DNA of 64,000 bases, taken from Bacteroidales bacterium (GTDB lineage: Bacteria; Bacteroidota; Bacteroidia; Bacteroidales; UBA932). The DNA is taken from assembly GCA_017561265.1 (NCBI GenBank), contig JAFZDJ010000003.1, forward strand, positions 1 to 64,000. The letters are read 5' to 3'. Shown here in pieces: positions 1-6,552 of this stretch; within the stretch, counting starts at the first letter, position 1; each line of letters starts with the position of its first letter. A program made the translations under genes and the position numbers. Below the pieces are notes generated by a model. It saw only the letters and a program-made list of their open reading frames with translations, did not search any database and was not told the origin of the DNA.

Positions 1-104
1 GTTACTTCATAAATATCCCTGCTGCGAACGAGTACACCTCCGAAGAAGTCGGAGAAATATTCGCCCCTCGAAATCGATTCGTCACTATATATAATGTACT
101 CCAT
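1..104 (-). CDS. DUF3800-like protein, 5' part only
   Basis: Leftward reading frame that runs off the left edge. Reading begins MEYIIYSDES and continues with EYFSDFFGGVLVRSRD, which resembles the N-terminus of DUF3800 proteins (acidic D-E-S near the start, then a small-residue FxGG strand). DUF3800 has an RNase H-like fold by family knowledge and is common in mobile elements and defence islands; its function is unsettled. An upstream in-frame ATG at 138-140 would add 12 residues (start MLPLTQNIHNQT), but family members usually start as I have chosen. It lies downstream of the DUF6371 gene on the same strand, about 50 bases away, so it is probably element cargo. Only 34 codons are visible. Confidence 0.55.
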   Translation of the reverse strand, partial: MEYIIYSDESISRGEYFSDFFGGVLVRSRDIYEV

Positions 105-151
105 AGTTTGGTTATGTATGTTCTGAGTCAAAGGTAGCATATTTTTCTTGA

Positions 152-1141
152 TTACTTGTTGTTTGTTAGAAATTGTATAATCCAGTCGGCGAGGTCGATG
201 TGGGCTGCTCGATCCTCTGGGGTGGCGTGTTTTTCAAGGAGGTCGCTGACTTTGAGGTCGAGGTGTGGGAAGTCGGCGGTGCGGCGGAGCCAGTCGTGGT
301 AGGCGTCGATGTCGGGAAAGGCTATGATCTTGCGGCCTTTGAGGACAGTTAACCGGTTGTTGAATTGGGACTTGCCTCCGGTGGCGAGCCAGAGGTATTG
401 GGGCATTAGGGCGGCGCAGATGATGGCGGTCTTTTCGGATTCTACGAGGGCGACGGTTTTGTCCTGGTGTTGGGGCAGGAGGTGTTCTCCGAAGAGGCAT
501 TGGGTGAGTTGCCAGTCCGGGGGAAGTTGTTTTCTTCTCTTGAGTATTGAGTGGAGCCAGTTGATTCTGCCTGGTTTGTTGGGGTCTTTGATTCTATGGC
601 CGGTGGACGGGTTGTATTGCATGATCTTTCCTGTGCGGCATTGGTTGTCCTGGTCTATCTGCAGGAAGATGATTGCCTGGTCTGGGGTTGAGGCGAGGCG
701 GTAGTCTGCGATGATGCGGTCTATGGCTGAGGATGGGATCATGGTTTTCAAATATGATATGAGGTGGTTGGTGGCTGATGGTGGTGGGATGAGATTATGA
801 GGGATGATGCCTGGGGATGCCCGATCGGGGCGGGCATGACGATAGTGGTGGAGATTCTTTCGCTGATGCTCAAGCGACTTAGTCGATTGCCTCGACTCGC
901 TGCGCTCGCTCGGAATGACAAAGTGGCGATGTTCAGGATGATCATGGAAGTATTGGCGTGGGGTGCGGTGGTAGCCGCAGGAGGATTCGTGGTCGCAGCG
1001 GCCGACGGTTTCGTGGAGCGGTTTGCCATCAGGATCCACATAGAGGGTGAAGCAGCGAGGACGGCCACAGGCCGGGCAGGTGTGGCGGCTGCTTGGATTG
1101 GTGTATTTCTGAAGGGTGTAGTAGTGTGACATGGCGGTCAT
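152..1141 (-). CDS. DUF6371-type zinc-finger/Toprim-like mobile element protein
   Basis: 329 aa. The N-terminus has a CHC2-like zinc-binding cluster (C22, C25, C49, C55) like DNA primases. The C-terminal half has a Toprim-like core: VALVESEKTAIICA (glutamate before the helix) and later KIIAFPDIDAYHDW (acidic D-x-D). This arrangement matches DUF6371 proteins of Bacteroidetes integrative elements, which by family knowledge resemble primases; the activity is inferred. Its ATG overlaps the stop of the ATPase gene (ATGA at 1138-1141), so the two are translationally coupled. Residues 74-115 (FVIPSERSESRQ...) do not look like protein: they are the translation of a dispersed GTCAT-type repeat inserted in frame (see repeat at 799-922). 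The protein may tolerate this as a linker between the zinc finger and the Toprim part. Confidence 0.75.
   Translation of the reverse strand: MTAMSHYYTLQKYTNPSSRHTCPACGRPRCFTLYVDPDGKPLHETVGRCDHESSCGYHRTPRQYFHDHPEHRHFVIPSERSESRQSTKSLEHQRKNLHHYRHARPDRASPGIIPHNLIPPPSATNHLISYLKTMIPSSAIDRIIADYRLASTPDQAIIFLQIDQDNQCRTGKIMQYNPSTGHRIKDPNKPGRINWLHSILKRRKQLPPDWQLTQCLFGEHLLPQHQDKTVALVESEKTAIICAALMPQYLWLATGGKSQFNNRLTVLKGRKIIAFPDIDAYHDWLRRTADFPHLDLKVSDLLEKHATPEDRAAHIDLADWIIQFLTNNK
799..922 (-). repeat. Dispersed GTCAT-type repeat inserted inside a coding sequence
   Basis: Read on the minus strand there are two consecutive GTCAT-led units. The first runs GTCATTCCGAGCGAGCGCAG through CGAGTCGAGGCAATC to GAATCTCC. 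The second is GTCATGCCCGCCCCGATCGG followed by GCATCCCC, which carries the palindrome CCCGATCGGG. This is the familiar layout of short intergenic palindromic repeats found in many Bacteroidetes and other genomes. Here it lies inside the DUF6371 gene and is read through in frame, giving the peptide VIPSERSESR. A related unit occurs in the intergenic stretch near 49768-49824 of this window (GTCATCCCGAGC, GTCGAGGGATC). Confidence 0.75.
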
Positions 1142-2187
1142 TTTTGTTCTGTCCCAGGTGTCCCATTTGTCCCGGGTGTCCCATCGGCTGGGACAGTGGG
1201 ACAGGTTGGGACACTTGGTAGTGGTGTATGGATGAGGCGATCTACTTTGGACTTACTTAGACCGAGGTAGGCTGCTATTTCTCTGGTAGATTTACCTTGG
1301 GATTTAAGTTCGTGAACGTTACGATGCGTAGATGTTATTTCTTTTTCCGTGCGTTCTTTGAGGTGTTCTTTTTCGGTGGAGAATTCTTTGAATTCGAAGT
1401 GGACGAAGCCGTCTGTCTTTTCGATTTCATACACTATGACGTTGGAAGAGTCGTAGCGGAATTCTCCAGCTCGTACTTTGAGTTGCTTTACATACCTTAG
1501 ACGGCTGTCTTTTGCAGATTTGCCGATGGCGAAGACGCTGTCGAAGAAGTTGTAGAGCTTCTTGGATCCTGCAAGATCGTTCTGTGTGATGGGGCTCATT
1601 AATGATCTTTTGGGAGTATGTGCAATGATGAGTAGGCTCCAGCCATATTTCTTTTTTAGGTTCATGAGTTTCATCATAAAGAGTCCGGCATCTACGCCTT
1701 TGTCTGATGAGTTGCATAGATAGGTAAGGTTGTCGATGATTATGATGTTGCATTTCATGTGCTGGGCAGCAGCTTCGATATGGTGGAAGATTTTAGTTTC
1801 GTAGTCTTTCACATCGAGGGTGTTGGGATTGATTTCTGCGCGATAGAGCAATTCTGGAAATATGTGCATTACTCCGGTGTCAATATCGGTGTAGCGCATC
1901 TGGAATTGTTTGTCTGTGAGTTCGCAGTCAACCAGGAGGACAGGACGTAGGGTGGCGATAGTGTCGGCCATCTGTACGGCATAGATGGATTTTCCAAGGT
2001 TGGAGTCTGAGAAGAGGCAGCAGACTTCGCCTTCGTACCAGAGTTCTTGATATAGCTGTCGTGGGTTCGGACGCATGGCTGCTTCGGCTATGGTGCGGTT
2101 AGCCGTGCGAATGGTGAACATGCCGATATTGTCCGTCTCTTGAGAGGATTCGAGTTCAGCTATTATAGCTGTTATTGGGTCGTTCAT
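1138..2187 (-). CDS. RecA/RepA-like AAA ATPase of integrative element
   Basis: 349 aa. A P-loop lies at about residues 60-67 (SDSNLGKS; the first glycine of the classical motif is serine). A Walker B strand follows in the middle (NIIIIDNLTYLC), then LLIIAHTPK, which resembles the sensor segment of RepA/DnaB-type hexameric ATPases (AAA_25). The C-terminus, about residues 285-315, contains a helix-turn-helix (GKSTREIAAYLGLSKSKVD). Such ATPases sit between the HTH gene and the primase-like gene in Bacteroidetes integrative elements and probably serve element replication or maintenance; that role is inferred. The gene is coupled at both ends by ATGA overlaps (2184-2187 upstream, 1138-1141 downstream). 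Confidence 0.8.
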   Translation of the reverse strand: MNDPITAIIAELESSQETDNIGMFTIRTANRTIAEAAMRPNPRQLYQELWYEGEVCCLFSDSNLGKSIYAVQMADTIATLRPVLLVDCELTDKQFQMRYTDIDTGVMHIFPELLYRAEINPNTLDVKDYETKIFHHIEAAAQHMKCNIIIIDNLTYLCNSSDKGVDAGLFMMKLMNLKKKYGWSLLIIAHTPKRSLMSPITQNDLAGSKKLYNFFDSVFAIGKSAKDSRLRYVKQLKVRAGEFRYDSSNVIVYEIEKTDGFVHFEFKEFSTEKEHLKERTEKEITSTHRNVHELKSQGKSTREIAAYLGLSKSKVDRLIHTPLPSVPTCPTVPADGTPGTNGTPGTEQK

Positions 2188-2483
2188 CGTCTGCCCTCCT
2201 CGATTTCAATTATGTCGCTTTCTTTATAGCGGACTTTCTTGCCAAATCGGATCGGCACCAGATAGTTTTCTTTTTCCCATCTCCATAGAGTGGATCTGTC
2301 AACTCCAATGCGTTCTGCTACCTGCTTTTTGGAGAGAAGGCGATCTTTTTTAGTTGTTTCGTATTCTTCAATTTTATCGGCGATGATATCGCGGATGATG
2401 TGGCTGAGGTCTTCTTTGTTTACCACATATTGAATTATCGGTGTGTCTTGTTCTCTTGTCTGTGCATGTATGCTTGGTTTCAT
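2184..2483 (-). CDS. Helix-turn-helix (excisionase/HTH_17-type) protein
   Basis: 99 aa. The C-terminal half is a MerR/excisionase-like winged HTH: LLSKKQVAERIGVDRSTLWR, then WEKENYLVPIRFGKKVRY with a DI(I)EIEEG end. The N-terminal ~50 residues are acidic and helical. Proteins of this type act as recombination directionality factors or element regulators; which one applies here is not shown by sequence. The stop overlaps the start of the ATPase gene by ATGA, so it opens the three-gene replication module. The ~200 bases upstream hold a perfect inverted repeat (2619-2654). Confidence 0.8.
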   Translation of the reverse strand: MKPSIHAQTREQDTPIIQYVVNKEDLSHIIRDIIADKIEEYETTKKDRLLSKKQVAERIGVDRSTLWRWEKENYLVPIRFGKKVRYKESDIIEIEEGRR

Positions 2484-2618
2484 GGTTTGTCTGAAATCCG
2501 CTGGTGCTCTTGCTCGTCAGAGCCCACGGATTGCGACCAATGTTCCGATACATCGAGCAGCCGTCCGGATTTGGTGTTGCAAGTGTAGCGAGAAGTTTTG
2601 ATTTATGCTACCATGAGG

Positions 2619-2654
2619 CATTGACATTCATTGTGTTGCTAATGAATGTCAATG
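2619..2654. repeat. Perfect 14-bp inverted repeat with 8-nt loop
   Basis: CATTGACATTCATT at 2619-2632 and AATGAATGTCAATG at 2641-2654 are exact reverse complements separated by GTGTTGCT. It lies between the 3' end of the 240-aa gene (2684) and the start of the HTH gene (2483). There is no T-run on the minus-strand side, so a simple intrinsic terminator is doubtful. An operator, a replication or excision site, or an RNA structure are alternatives. Confidence 0.7.
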
Positions 2655-2683
2655 GATGCTGATGTTTATTGTTGTGTATGATG

Positions 2684-3406
2684 TTATTTTAAGAGAGTTT
2701 TGATTTCGTCCGTTATGGTCTTAAGGGTTTCCTGGTGCTGACGGAAGTTGCGGGAGCTGCCGATATAGGAGTCATAGTTGGCTCGCTTTCCTATGTTGGG
2801 GAATTCCGCTACAGCGATTTTATATGGTGGTCTCTCAATGACTTTGGCTTCGATTGCTGCCTGGATGTAGAGAAAGGCTGGTACTCCTGTGCGACTGTTG
2901 ATGTTTTTGTGGAGGTACCGGAGCAGAGAGCTGCTGTGTTCTATATTGTAGATACAGGTGAGGAATCCTGCTGGCTGAGGTTTAGTGTAAGATAATAGAT
3001 CGGCTGCGATATTTTTGCGTATGATCTTAAAGACATCTTGTGCAAAGTATATCAGTTCTTGGTTGCCTGTGGAATTTATTATCTGTTCGGAATGTGATAT
3101 CCATTGGCTGCTATGCTGGATAATTTGATCTTTTTCGAGGGATTTTAACCTGGTTACATAATCAGAGTGGAGGTTCTGAAGCCAGCGGGATCGGGTTTTC
3201 AGATAGGTGTTGCTGTCTATATTGTTGGTTTGGTTGTCGCATAGTGCATCTGTGATCCTTCGTATGTGTTCTGTGAAGAGCTTAGTATTGGCTTCTTGGT
3301 CTATAATGGCTCTGTCAGGATAAGGCACTCCAAGGCGGTCTTGGAGTGCTTTGCGTTTCTGCTGATATTGTATCCCCCATAGGTTATAATATATGTCCAT
3401 TCTCAT
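2684..3406 (-). CDS. Unknown protein coupled to the integrase
   Basis: 240 aa, not recognised. It is largely helical and polar, with no signal peptide or membrane segment. Its ATG overlaps the integrase stop (ATGA, 3403-3406), so it is made from the integrase mRNA. Visible features are an N-terminal aromatic stretch (YYNLWGIQYQQ), central Lys/Gln-rich helices and a conserved-looking C-terminal part around PPYKIAVAEFP and YDSYIGSSRNFRQH. Position next to the integrase suggests a recombination accessory or control function of the element (inference only). Confidence 0.7.
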   Translation of the reverse strand: MRMDIYYNLWGIQYQQKRKALQDRLGVPYPDRAIIDQEANTKLFTEHIRRITDALCDNQTNNIDSNTYLKTRSRWLQNLHSDYVTRLKSLEKDQIIQHSSQWISHSEQIINSTGNQELIYFAQDVFKIIRKNIAADLLSYTKPQPAGFLTCIYNIEHSSSLLRYLHKNINSRTGVPAFLYIQAAIEAKVIERPPYKIAVAEFPNIGKRANYDSYIGSSRNFRQHQETLKTITDEIKTLLK

Positions 3407-4794
3407 GCTTTTCTGATTTTAAGGTTCTTGTCAGCTTTGTATGAGGGTTGGCCAAAGGCGGTACACATGAGGGCGAAGCGGTCTTTTAGTTCAAGCTTTG
3501 TGTAACGGGTGACGGCTCCGCTACCTTCTTTGTGAAGTCCTGCAGCATACATATTTACCTGTACTTTGTTCATTATGTCTACATGAGTTTTTCTGCAGAG
3601 TTTGCTGCTTGCGATGTCATGTAGTGCTTTGTATGTGTTGTCCTTGATTGTGTCGTCGTATATTGGGACTTTTCTGTCTATCTTGCATACCCTGAGCAAT
3701 GTTTTTATTTTGGCATTATAGCCGCTTTGGCCACATGGGTATTTGGTTATAGGGAAGTTGAATTTTGTTCTTTTAACTATCTCAAGGGCGAAGCGTACAA
3801 GTGGTGTCTGGACTTCGATGTTTGTTTCCTGGCCATCACGAGTCTTATCGGGAAGATAATGAATGTATGCGATCCCTTCCGGAGACACAGCGACGTTTTC
3901 CATAGACAAAGATTGGAAGTCTCCGATTCTGCAGCCGAGGGCACATTGAAGTAGAAAGGCGTCTTTGACTTCCTGAAGATCTTCAGATACCTTCGTGTTA
4001 AGTACTTTCTGCAGTTCAGCACTATATAAAAAGTATGGTTCATCGAACATTGTGCGCATGACGGCTTTCTTTCTCTCGGTTCCAATCTTGCGAAATGGAG
4101 ATTTGATGATTTCGTCTCTGCTTTCGAGTTCGTTGAAGAATGTCTGGAGTTTCTTCAGGTGAGTTGTTACAGTGTTGAGGTTGAGGCGTTGTTTGGGCTT
4201 GTTTCTCTCGTTGCACTCTTTGTAGAGTTTCGGGTATTTGTCAACGTATTTGTATTCGTCGAAGATGAACAGACGGAAGTTGAGAATGTTTTCTTCGGTA
4301 AATTCTGCCGGTGCCATTTGCGACATGCCGTTGATTGTGAGATAACGATGGAGTTTTGTCAGTACGGCTCTGTAGTGTTTGTAACGAAGTTCGCATATGA
4401 TTCCGTCTCGGAAGGAGTCGTCAATGAATCTTTCAAAACGCTGTAATAGTGTCATGCCAGCTGCTTTGCGTTCTGCCTGCTTGGGGTTCTTTAGGTCAGC
4501 AATTTCCTTTTCGAAAATATCGCTTGTCATGTCGAGACCTTTTTCTTTCATGTTGGCGTAGGCTTCGTGCATGTAGCGGATCTCTTCTTCAAGGGATCTG
4601 GCAAGTTCGTAGTTATAGACTGAGACTCGCTGCTTGAGTCTTCCGTCTATGTCAAATTTTGCCAGGTCGGCAGCGGTTGCTTTAATTCCTGTTTTGTGGA
4701 ATAAGGCCACTTCTCTTCCTTCTGTCAGTCTTAGTCTGACTTTGATTTCTCCCGACTTTGCAGGAGTCCTCAGATACAAAATTATTCTCTCCAT
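3403..4794 (-). CDS. Tyrosine site-specific integrase
   Basis: 463 aa from the chosen start. It has an N-terminal arm-binding domain, a SAM-like core-binding domain (LLQRFERFIDDSF to about residue 230) and a C-terminal catalytic domain. Catalytic signs are ALGCRIGDFQSL (Arg I), then RKTHVDIMNKV, and finally GLHKEGSGAVTRYTKLE, giving the His and the Tyr nucleophile. The usual HxxR arginine is not obvious after THVD; this form is familiar among Bacteroidetes integrases. I chose the ATG at 4792-4794 (MERIILYLRT) because a TAAATTTG -7 box lies just upstream (4815-4822). The longer frame starting at 4845 would begin inside that promoter. The gene sits ~160 bp from the tRNA-end attachment site, as expected for an element integrase. 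Confidence 0.92.
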   Translation of the reverse strand: MERIILYLRTPAKSGEIKVRLRLTEGREVALFHKTGIKATAADLAKFDIDGRLKQRVSVYNYELARSLEEEIRYMHEAYANMKEKGLDMTSDIFEKEIADLKNPKQAERKAAGMTLLQRFERFIDDSFRDGIICELRYKHYRAVLTKLHRYLTINGMSQMAPAEFTEENILNFRLFIFDEYKYVDKYPKLYKECNERNKPKQRLNLNTVTTHLKKLQTFFNELESRDEIIKSPFRKIGTERKKAVMRTMFDEPYFLYSAELQKVLNTKVSEDLQEVKDAFLLQCALGCRIGDFQSLSMENVAVSPEGIAYIHYLPDKTRDGQETNIEVQTPLVRFALEIVKRTKFNFPITKYPCGQSGYNAKIKTLLRVCKIDRKVPIYDDTIKDNTYKALHDIASSKLCRKTHVDIMNKVQVNMYAAGLHKEGSGAVTRYTKLELKDRFALMCTAFGQPSYKADKNLKIRKA

Positions 4795-4814
4795 ATTTTC
4801 CGTATTCCGTTGTG

Positions 4815-4822
4815 CAAATTTA
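4815..4822 (-). promoter_or_regulatory. -7 promoter element of the integrase operon
   Basis: TAAATTTG on the minus strand matches the Bacteroidetes TAnnTTTG box and lies 21 bp upstream of the chosen integrase ATG. A clear TTTG -33 at the right spacing is absent (CAAA at 4838-4841 gives only 15 nt). It supports the shorter integrase start. Confidence 0.5.
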
Positions 4823-4951
4823 ATAAAATTGCACAACCAAAACAAGATTTAATGCAATATGGATGAGATTTGTTGCAACATTTATCCTTTGTAAATCATT
4901 GGTATATAATGTTGTATGATTTTGGTGTTATTTTATGGTATTGCATTGAAT

Positions 4952-4971
4952 GAATCCTGTCGGAGTCACCA
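4952..4971 (+). other. Attachment site: duplicated tRNA 3' end
   Basis: GAATCCTGTCGGAGTCACCA reads as the 3' end of a tRNA gene: the end of the T loop and T stem (GAATCCTGT), 7 acceptor bases (CGGAGTC), discriminator A and encoded CCA. No 5' part of a tRNA precedes it. It lies just outside the integrase gene and is followed directly by a strong terminator. This is the expected right junction of an element integrated into the 3' end of a plus-strand tRNA gene whose intact copy is left of the window. Confidence 0.75.
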
Positions 4972-5009
4972 AAATCGGCATTCTAGATATCTAGGATGCC
5001 GATTTTTTA
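4971..5009 (+). terminator. Intrinsic terminator downstream of the tRNA end
   Basis: Stem AAATCGGCATTCTAGAT pairs with ATCTAGGATGCCGATTT (one G-T wobble) and is followed by a T-run. It probably terminated the tRNA transcript before the element inserted. Confidence 0.85.
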
Positions 5010-5136
5010 TTCTATCCACCAGAACCGGCGTTTTCATGGACACGAACTTTCTTCAGAATATTTCTCATACTTGAACAGTATAGTCAAACCTTTTTGTTCC
5101 AGATATTCTTTTAACGCAAGTCAGACCCGGTATGAC

Positions 5137-5167
5137 GAAAAACAGGCATCTGATAACAGATACCTGT
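5137..5167 (-). terminator. Intrinsic terminator of the parDE operon
   Basis: On the minus strand ACAGGTATCTG, loop TTAT, CAGATGCCTGT is followed by TTTTTC. It lies 20 bp beyond the stop of the ParE toxin gene. One mismatch interrupts the stem. Confidence 0.75.
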
Positions 5168-5187
5168 AAAGTTTATTAAATGTGAAG

Positions 5188-5493
5188 TTATTTTATTGGC
5201 AGGTGCCTTTTTATGTCCATCCTTTCGTGCAGGATACGAATGACCATGACATCGCCGTTGTCCATGATGTTGTAGAATATGACATGGTGTCCGGCTCTGA
5301 TTCCCAGAAGGCCGCCTATTATCTCATCATAGGAGCGATTGGAGATGATGGATGGGTATAGAAGCCGGTTGCAGGCTGATATGAGCATTTCATAATACTC
5401 GTCAGCCTGGTTTTCGGACCATTCCGAGAATGTATATTCCCATATTGACGACAGGTCCTCTACAGCTTTGTTGGAGTAGCGGACCTTAGGCAT
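5188..5493 (-). CDS. parE: ParE/RelE-family toxin
   Basis: 101 aa, normal length for the family. Family hallmarks are the start PKVRYSNKAVEDLSSIWEYT (substrate-fold helix), the central helix and beta strands LLGIRAGHHVIFYNI and VMVIRILHERMDIKRHL. The -IRxGxHxIFY- and -RILHxRMD- segments are diagnostic of ParE-type toxins, which by family knowledge poison DNA gyrase. The gene overlaps the end of the antitoxin gene by 8 bp (5486-5493), the usual antitoxin-first order. A terminator follows. It lies outside the integrated element, to the right of the attachment site. Confidence 0.9.
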   Translation of the reverse strand: MPKVRYSNKAVEDLSSIWEYTFSEWSENQADEYYEMLISACNRLLYPSIISNRSYDEIIGGLLGIRAGHHVIFYNIMDNGDVMVIRILHERMDIKRHLPIK

Positions 5494-5731
5494 TGCGTTT
5501 TGATGCTTTAAGGGATTTCAGGTGTGCTGCAGGGTCGAAGTCTACAGCCTCTCCGCTGTTGAGCCCTTCTTCTATCTCGCTCTTGAGTGCGGCAATTCTG
5601 ATGTTGTTGTCCTCGAGCATTCGCAGTCCGGCACGAATCACTTCGCTGGCGTTGTTATATCTTCCCTGTGCTATCTGAGCCTTAATGAAGTCCTCGAAGT
5701 AGGGACCAAGTGCTACTGATGTTGTTTTCAT
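5486..5731 (-). CDS. parD: ParD-family antitoxin
   Basis: 81 aa. The ribbon-helix-helix N-terminus MKTTSVALGPYFEDFIKAQ and the following GRYNNASEVIRAGLRMLED are typical ParD; the C-terminal part (EEGLNSGEAVDFDP, LKSLKASKR) would bind the toxin. The open frame extends upstream to 6001, but I place the start at 5731. The ParD homology begins there, and an excellent promoter with a palindromic operator (5746-5776) lies just upstream, inside the longer frame. Confidence 0.9.
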   Translation of the reverse strand: MKTTSVALGPYFEDFIKAQIAQGRYNNASEVIRAGLRMLEDNNIRIAALKSEIEEGLNSGEAVDFDPAAHLKSLKASKRNA

Positions 5732-5745
5732 ACTACAAATTTTTA

Positions 5746-5776
5746 CAAAGTTACCAATATTTGGTAACAATGCAAA
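5746..5776 (-). promoter_or_regulatory. parDE promoter with overlapping palindromic operator
   Basis: Minus strand: TTTG (5773-5776), 19-nt spacer, TAACTTTG (5746-5753), an exact Bacteroidetes promoter. The spacer and -7 contain the palindrome GTTACCAA-ATA-TTGGTAAC (5750-5768). A ribbon-helix-helix antitoxin would be expected to repress its own operon there (inference from family behaviour). Confidence 0.8.
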
Positions 5777-6001
5777 TGTTAGACGAAATTGTTTATTCCG
5801 ATGGCTCTTTTGGGGGTTTGCTTTCGAGGAGATCTCGCTATTTATATCGTATTTTGCATATTCGAACTCTCTGTCAAAGAAGCTTTGGCTGGTACCGATT
5901 ACAGAAGATCCACGGACTTTACCATTTCTATCGCAAATAAAACCGATGCAGGTATACGTTGATTCTATCTTGTTTAGATTGATAATATAATATTTTCTCA
6001 T
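5777..6001 (-). other. Open frame upstream of parD, probably not translated
   Basis: The parD reading frame is open upstream to an ATG at 6001 (start MRKYYIINLNKIE, later CIGFICDRNGKVRGSSV). It may be a gene remnant or chance. The parDE promoter sits between it and parD. I recognise no family and see no other feature on either strand. Confidence 0.3.
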
Positions 6002-6051
6002 GCAAGAAACACATAAGGGTCATAAACACTATATGCGTAATAGCAGGAATC

Positions 6052-6552
6052 ATGTTTACCGACATTCTTCTTATCATATGGTATCATCTTTTCAAGGTTA
6101 ACAATACTATGTGGCAGGCATCGGACAATCTTTCACCTATGCTGCTCAATCCTGTATTCTTAGGTCTTATAATGGCCGTATTCGCATATTGCGATTACCT
6201 TCTATCTGGTTTTATCTCAAATAAATACAAGGATGAAGACAGGGATATAACCTTTACTTCCGATTATCGCAAGGTAACTCTCAAAGTCGCAGAAATAGCA
6301 TACATAGAATCTAGAGACACTGAAGTGTGGATTCATGCAGCCGATGGACGCAGTTTCCGTAACAAGACACCTATCACACAATGGCAGAACATTATGGAAA
6401 ACGGATTCATCAGAATCCATCGCTCTTATCTTGTCAATGGCTCATTTATAACATCTTACGACAACGAATCCGTGACCGTGAATGAAAAAAACCTCCCGAT
6501 CTCAAGAAAGAACCGGGAGGAAGTCATCAGGATGATTGTCAGAGAGATCTGA
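6052..6552 (+). CDS. Membrane-associated LytTR DNA-binding protein
   Basis: 166 aa. The N-terminus is hydrophobic, with one clear membrane segment at about residues 31-53 (PVFLGLIMAVFAYCDYLLSG). A LytTR domain occupies residues 65-166: ITFTSDYRKVTLKVAEIAYI, then the ESRDTEVWIHAADG strand pair, FIRIHRSYLVNGSFI and NLPISRKNREEV. LytTR domains bind DNA direct repeats. This lacks a receiver domain, so it is a membrane-tethered one-component regulator rather than a response regulator. It looks short beside the second LytTR protein of this window (55758-56651) and may have lost N-terminal membrane helices. Its last 14 bp overlap the convergent 195-aa gene. Confidence 0.8.
   Translation: MFTDILLIIWYHLFKVNNTMWQASDNLSPMLLNPVFLGLIMAVFAYCDYLLSGFISNKYKDEDRDITFTSDYRKVTLKVAEIAYIESRDTEVWIHAADGRSFRNKTPITQWQNIMENGFIRIHRSYLVNGSFITSYDNESVTVNEKNLPISRKNREEVIRMIVREI

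Noticed and set aside
4795..4845. Longer integrase start
   Set aside because: The 17 extra codons contain the TAAATTTG promoter box; homology begins at MERIILYLRT.
4941..4971. A complete tRNA gene ending in CCA
   Set aside because: Only the T-arm end and acceptor 3' strand are present; upstream sequence has no anticodon or D arm, so it is an attachment-site remnant.
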